Source: Sphagnum compactum
Lineage: Eukaryota; Bryophyta; Sphagnopsida; Sphagnales
DNA length: 64,000 bases
Direction: 5' to 3'
Assembly (NCBI GenBank): GCA_965153455.1
Contig: OZ234493.1
Coordinates: forward strand, 24,976,213-25,040,212
Under the pieces are notes generated by a model. That model was not told the origin of the DNA, did not search any database, and saw nothing but the letters and a program-made list of their open reading frames with translations. Positions 57,740 to 64,000 of this stretch are shown here, one piece after another. How positions within the stretch are numbered: the stretch's first letter is position 1; the number at the start of each line of letters is the position of its first letter. Position numbers and translations under genes: made by a program.

Positions 57740-58735
57740 AAGCCTTACAAAACAAAGCCCGGCGGACAATAATGTATGTAGCCCTGAAACTTTGAGTTTC
57801 GTCCAGTCGATCGAGTTCATATGGAGCTGGTCCAAGAGTTTACACGCCGGGTGGCACCTCCTTTGCAAGCGCAATTGCCGGATGCTACTCGAGATTTGGA
57901 GCACTGGAAGAAACTGAATTTCTAGGTTTGCGAAACTCAAGGAGCAGCTGCACTTATGGAGAATGAGAATTGGGAGTAGTAACACATTGAGCTCAAGAGA
58001 AATTTGGGTGGATTTATGACCAGCATATGAATCTAGCGAGCGATCGAGCATGTTGTTCTGCACTGGCGTGCGAACACCAAGATCAATGCAGTCTTTGCTA
58101 GGATTGAAAGAATAACAATTTGTATGTAAAATTAGTATGATTTGCACTCTCATGTCCAAAAATAAATTCTTCCTTGCAGTGTAAGGAAACAAAAGGTGTT
58201 CCTGTAAGCCAAGTGATTTATTAGATTTTGAGTGAATTCACTGATAGTATTGAACAGGATTTAGTGGGGATTTACAGCACCTAAGTCAACTAGTTCAAAA
58301 ACTGTAAACAACTAAGTTAGTGTGCAATCTTAGCCCAGAATTTAATTAAAGCAAAGTTCATTTAGAGGTAGATATTATTGTTTGAATAAAAAAATTTAGA
58401 ACCTTGTCTTTTCCTGCCCGGAAGTCAATTTCATTCCAAGTTCGAGTCTTTTCTGAAAAATCTTTGCAACTAATTGAATGAAAAAGAATTTTTTTTATCT
58501 AATTAAATGTAAATGGAGACTTTTATTGTGCAAATGTGTTTTGGTGATAGTAGGGGTGGAATGAAAACTTGGTGCTCCAAAGTTTGTTTTAACATCACAA
58601 TTCTATGATGTTTTAATCAGCTTTATCTTGTTTGCTTAAGAGCACAACTTGTTGCAACAACATAATCTCAACTTCCAATGCAAAATTTATAACAATTTGT
58701 GATTGTGATTTTGTGAGGTTGTTTAACAACCTATG
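57740..58735. other. 3' flank of small gene, then gene-poor
   Basis: 3' UTR presumably ends shortly after AATAAA at 58161. No further gene recognised. Confidence 0.4.
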
Positions 58736-58739
58736 GTGG

Positions 58740-59125
58740 AGATGCTTTTTAGAACAACTCCAATAATGTTTAGTATGTGACCTTGCAAATCAAAATTGGA
58801 TGAAGAAAAGTCAAAACGTGTAGGTTTGGCTCAACAAAATGGTTTTGGCCCAACATTTTTACACATTTTGTTGAAGCTAGTACAAGGCATAACAAAGCTT
58901 AACTCCTACTAGAGAAAATTGTAGTAAATATGATTTGATTGTTATTCCATGTTTGATTGGCCAATCACAATGATTCATTCACATGGTTTGCTATTAATAA
59001 TCTCCCACCTATTTGCAATCCCAAATTGGTTTTACAGATGGGGTTGGAAAAAACTAAAAAACTAAACTTGAATGTGAAAAATATTTTTGCAGGGTCACAT
59101 TTTAACATCCTTAAAAATGCTCTTA
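58740..59125. mobile_element. Possible MITE with ~35-bp inverted ends
   Basis: Left: GATGCTTTTTAGAACAACTC...TAGTATGTGACCTTGCAAA. Right, reverse complemented: GAGCATTTTTAAGGATGTTA...TGTGACCCTGCAAA. The ends are diverged but collinear. The interior is non-coding. Target duplication not resolved. Confidence 0.45.
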
Positions 59126-59129
59126 TAAT

Positions 59130-60590
59130 ACAAGTTTTGATAAATTTTGTAAACTTCAACAAACTCAACTTCCAAAAGCTATTTATCACAACAAATGAAA
59201 AAAAAAATTTATGCTAAATTTCAATAATGACAACAACCCATGTATGAATATCGTTTTAAAACAAAAATATGTCATTTAACAACCAAGTAGATTGGACAAT
59301 TGTTGATGTGAATTTGTCAAATGTGTTTTTAAGAAATGTGAAATTAAAATTCATGTGCAATATTGTAAAATGCGTCATGGACAGCATCATGATCCCATCA
59401 AGTTCCAAGTTCAAACTCCTTTAGCACATCAAAGGAAAAGAGTTTTTTTCTTAAGGAAATTTTATTTGCACATTAGAAATATTCGTAAAGTCATGAAAAC
59501 CCAAAGTGTAGACCCAATGTTTCGACATAAGAGGATTCATCACACTCAGGGCAAACGTCGTAGAAAGGGAAAAAAAGCATGGTGAAAATTGGAAATGCTC
59601 CGATTTGGGCAGTTTCAGAGTTTGAACTTGTGTTTGGGTGTTTAGGGTTTAGGGTTTAGGGTTTAGAGTTTTACAACGTGAGAGAGGATGGCATTGCCGG
59701 GTTTCCATGAAAAGAGAGAGTAGGCAAAGCAAGTGCCGTCTACTTTGAACTCCAAGTTTTGGTCTCTTTAGATGAATGTTTTTTAAGCTTCCTTTTGTCT
59801 TCGTCTCTTCTCCTCAAGTTGGATCATGTGTTGAACTCTAAGATCAATGACAAAGCTCTTCACACAAAGCTTGTCAAAGTTTTGTTGTCAAACTCAAAGC
59901 TCAAAACCCAACACTTTTTTTGTTTTTCCTTGCAGCTTATCACCATCACCACAAATATCAATATCAATTCCTCTTTCTCTTTTTCTTCCTCTCTCTTTCT
60001 CTCTCTCCCTCTCTCTTCTAGTCCTTAATGTGCAAAGGATGCCAGGAAGGAAAGCCCACACCATCAGTATGACCCAATATTCACCTTTCCTTTTGAGTTT
60101 GGATCCCAGTTTCTGGGACTTTAATGAAACATGCAAAGTCAAGGTGAAACACAAAAGTGAGGATGAGAGAGGGCACCAGACAGGGTGCCACTTTAAAGAT
60201 ATCTCTATAACGAAGGTTTTTTTTTTTTTAATTTTTTTTTTAAACTTTTACTTTATTTTATATAAGTTTTTTTTAATTATTTTGTTACCATATTTTTGAG
60301 TGTTTTTGAGTAAAACCTTGCCACCTTGTATTGGTTTATCCCAATTCCTCCCCCATCTCAACCCCTAATGTGAGAAGGTAGTAACTTGCTCCCCATATGA
60401 CTGTTAAATCAAACACAATTAGGTGTTTTCCAATGTTGTGTAGGTACTAGAAACTGCACCAACAAACCCCATTGAGTGTAGTAGGGTGGTTCTTAGGGGT
60501 TGGTTCATAACCATGATTCTCAAAGAAAATGAAAATAACCCAAGTTCTGACCTATGTTGGCCAAGTTAATTCTTATTTTCAATAACTATC
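59130..60590. other. Gene-poor stretch
   Basis: The 76-codon basic open frame at 59355-59585 has no recognised domain. (CT)n at about 59985-60015. Confidence 0.4.
59641..59667. repeat. Interstitial telomere-type repeat (TTTAGGG)3-4
   Basis: Three perfect TTTAGGG units and a fourth with one change. Confidence 0.8.
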
Positions 60591-62830
60591 CAGGTAAGCA
60601 TTTTTTATTTTTTTATTTTTTTTGAACCAGATAGGGTATCAATGTCAAAAAAAATTTAATTTAGACCCGCCAGTTATCAATTTCACTGTCAAAAAGTAAT
60701 ACCCTAATCATCAACTTACTTGGTTATTATTTTTTATTATGCATAAGGTTTGATTGTCAAATACTCTAATTGAAAACTGCTAATTATATCGCCTAGGCAA
60801 AGTAGGTTGTAGGGTTTTTGATACTCGGAATATGGTTCTTGCAACAATATGTACCAAGCAGGTAGGTTATCTACCAGTTTTCAAACAACATCGATAACCA
60901 ACTACTAGGTTATCAATAGTCAGATTGATGCACGGGTATTTTCTCAACAACCCGCCAACACTAGTGTTAGTTAGGTGGTTCCCAGCTTTAGTGTTTGTTA
61001 GAGACCTATTGGGTCCGGTTCTCTAAAACAAAAAAATCAGAACCCCTTTTGTTATTCTTTTAAGGATTTAGATACCCGGTCAGGGTATCAAACTATTCAA
61101 AACCTATATCGGGGGGTTCTCAACCTCGCCATTTCTCGGCTCTTTAACAGCCGGGTATCTATAACTGATTCTCAAAATCAAAAAATAAATAAATTAGAAT
61201 AAATAACAATAATGTCTTGAAGCTAAGGAAAGGAACACGAAACCTAAGTCCTAGGTAATTAATTATAGTTAATTAATATTAGATGGCCTATCATAGGTCT
61301 TAGACCCTGACCTACCTTAGACCCCTACTATAAGTAGACATAATTTCCATGCCATGCTTAAACGAATATGCACAAGATCCATCCTCTTTTCTAGGAGGGA
61401 TATTCATGAATAGATGGTGGCCTCCGAATACACTAGTAAATTTCTCAAAGTGCCCTACAGAACACATGGAAATAGCCATAGCCATAGCAATTGTCGGCAT
61501 AGGACCTTACCCTACAGCTATTATGAAACATAACCAATGTGCATGGGGTTCATTATGTACCAATAGGAAACTTGAAAAGTACAAACTCGTCCTCTCCAAA
61601 ACCAACTTCATATATCAAGATAGCATAAGGATTCAAGTTGTCTTACATTAGTTGTTTAATTCTCTTTCTTGAGTCCGTGGAAGCTTTGTCCTATTTAGGA
61701 TCTTTTCCCCTGTACATCAATCCCCATGGGAGCTTATAAGATTGATTAGCTCACATCAATGATTTGCGAAATCTTCAGTTTACATCCTTTGTTTTTCCAA
61801 ATTAGTTGTAGTCTCATGGTAGAGGAGTTCCACATTATTTGTGCTGCAAACCTGCTCAACTTGTGAGCTTTTTTACAAATTCAATTCAATGCAAATAAAA
61901 GTTAAGAAGATACGTACATACATGAGATTGTAGTGTGTTGGGTGGCAGATGAAAAGATTTGGGAATGATTCATGAAAACCCACTACCAGGACCTGACTAG
62001 TATGAAAGGACCAAAAAATTTCATGAGAGGACTTTCATACCAATTAGGTCTTGGCATTGGGTCCAAGGTAGATTTTTAGGTGGTATGAGGCAGGTATATA
62101 CTTGGAATTGAGACTGGTATAAAATAGGTACAAGGTTGGTATTATCTCAAGTCCCTAAGACCCAAACCTGACCTGAGAAAAGTTAGGGTCAACTAGATCA
62201 AGCCCTAGACCAAACCCATTGGTCTTTTAAGGCCTTTCTTATAAGGTTTGGATCTTTATATACTTTCAAGTGAATCCAAGTTGGATCTTAATATCCTTTC
62301 AGGTGGATATTCAAGTTCATTTTGTTGAGTTGCTGAACCTCTTTGATGACCTAGAAGACTTCCCTCTAGAGACATATTGAGTCCTAGTCTATGACTATAG
62401 TAGGAAGTCTTCCATATCACTGCCAATACAACATAAAGATAAATGCACATAGTCTCTCTTTTCCTGACCAAAAATCACACATACACATGTATTCTTCCAA
62501 GTTCTTCAAGTACACTTCAACCAGTTGGGGCAGGTTTAGAAATTGCATCAAACCTCTACTGGGTATCAAGACAAGTATCAAAATTGATAAATATGGTTAT
62601 CAGAAAATCAAATGCCCGATTTTTGATATATAATCACGGTTATCAAAAGATCAAACACCCAAGTATTATATATGATTGTGATTCTCAATTATTTTTTAAA
62701 TCTAGTTTTCAGCTAAAGTTGTAGGGTCTTTGCCCATTCTTTGAAGTTTTACAAATACCTGGAATAAGTGGTTCTTGGATTTCGATTTTTTTCAAATACC
62801 TAGAACCGATGGGTATTACCAAAATCAAAT
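60590..62830. repeat. Diffuse GGTATC/GGTTATC-phrase region
   Basis: GGGTATC, GGTTATCA(A/G) and TTCTCAAAA phrases recur irregularly at 60620-61170 and again at 62560-62830, similar in style to the GGTTCC tracts elsewhere. No gene recognised. Confidence 0.35.
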
Positions 62831-64000
62831 AAGAACCCCATATTGATCTCAACCATCCCAAAATAGTCCCCTCTCCCTTAAGCTAGCGATTCCTTCATCC
62901 TTTTTTAAAAAATAATGGCAATTCCTCCAAATATATCCATCAATCTTGAAATAAGTGGCAAATAACTTGCTCCTAGTTTTATTTTTAGAACATTAGAGTA
63001 GTAAAAAAGGTTTCACCTTGTAAATCAATGAGAGATTAAAAGTCTACTAGTTACCACCAAATAAATTAAAATTACTAGGATGGTTCGTAAAATAATTAAA
63101 ATTTTAGGCATTAATTTACAAAAATTACAAACTTATAAAGAATGAATTTCAAATGATTTTCATTACCAAATCATGGGATGAAAAGTTTGGAATGTACAAT
63201 GTTATGACTTGGCTGTTGGTCTTTAGTCACCACACATCTTTTATGAGATCATTTTTAAAATTATGAAAATCCTTATGTTCAATTTGAATTGTGCCTTTCA
63301 TATAATTGTCAAATGAAATTCCTTGTCCAAATTATATGTTTTTTTCACATCAAATGTTGGTTCCAAGTTTTGATTCTACTCATATGTTATTGTCATGTTT
63401 CCCAACACTACACAAGCCATCAAGGTGTTAGTTATGATTTCTTGGTCCCATTTTCCACTAAGGTAATCTATAATCTCAAATCTTGCATAAGCAAATTTCC
63501 AAAGCATCATTTTACGCCCTTGCGAACAACTTTATGTGCCTTGGAAAAATGTTGTTTTTTTTCACCCTAGGATTCATGGATGGTCTACATGAACATGGAC
63601 TAACAAAGATAAATTCCATCAATAAGCAAATAATAATGAAGATATTCATTACCATTAACCTTAAAAACCAAGTCCATGGTTACAACCTTATACAACAAAT
63701 CAAAAGTTAATGGTATTCTATCCAACACATTCAAATCATTGTTGTCACTTGGTAATCCAAAAAAAATGCATGCAATATACCCTAAACTTTGGTTAGCAAA
63801 TGTTTTGAAAATAATTGATTTAAGGTTTCTCTTTGTTAGTGAATTGCCCTTGGCAAGTAACAAGAAAATTGTTTCAACAATAATGCATACAATCCAATGA
63901 AACCTTTACATTCATTCATCTTCATCTATATGAACTCACAATAGTTGTTTAACATACTCAAACTCAAAAAGGTCTTGAATAGCTTTCACAAATTATAACA
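62831..64000. other. Gene-poor stretch to window end
   Basis: AT-rich; open frames at 63289-63900 lack recognisable motifs. Confidence 0.4.

Noticed and set aside
1-64000. tRNA, rRNA or other structural RNA genes
   Set aside because: Looked for B-box-like GGTTCGA and conserved rRNA words by eye; none convincing. A tRNAscan-SE or Infernal run would settle it.

Overview
This window looks like nuclear DNA of a land plant, AT-rich and intron-containing. Genes are sparse, sitting among decayed mobile elements, minisatellites and (TTTAGGG)n telomere-type tracts. The PPR fragment, the HAK/KUP potassium transporter, the AIPP2-like PHD finger and the Helentron-type transposon would all suit a non-seed vascular plant (lycophyte or fern), but that placement is inference. 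Nothing bacterial, organellar or viral was recognised.

Layout. 0-0.6 kb: broken 3' part of a PPR gene (+), followed by a 42-bp minisatellite. 3.7-6.25 kb: decayed hAT-like transposase (+). 8.39-13.59 kb: apparently intact HAK/KUP/KT potassium transporter (-), whose exons can be joined in frame from ATG to stop, with its leader and promoter region running to about 14.9 kb. 15-25 kb: gene-poor, T-rich DNA with a short perfect-looking foldback, tandem duplications and microsatellites. 25.3-27.0 kb: two minisatellite arrays directly upstream of a decayed Helentron (about 27.07-32.23 kb, +) that still shows OTU protease, Rep, helicase-tail and EEP-endonuclease pieces in order. 33-42 kb: gene-poor, with a dispersed repeat family, a MITE and several minisatellites. 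42.06-43.28 kb: two-exon PHD-finger gene (-). 44-55 kb: minisatellites, a PIF/Harbinger-like MITE with a TAA target duplication, roughly 400-bp tandem repeats and a GC-rich LTR-like island. 55.2-57.74 kb: a promoter carrying four perfect three-unit heat-shock elements upstream of a small-protein gene (+). 57.8-64 kb: no recognisable gene.

Three genes look functional: the K+ transporter, the PHD protein and the small heat-shock-element-linked protein. They are separate transcription units with no sign of a shared pathway. The observations most worth following up are the heat-shock-element array, split by a MITE-like insertion, in front of the small gene; the multi-domain Helentron relic with its upstream satellite arrays; and the two alternative in-frame splice acceptors at the 5' end of the transporter.
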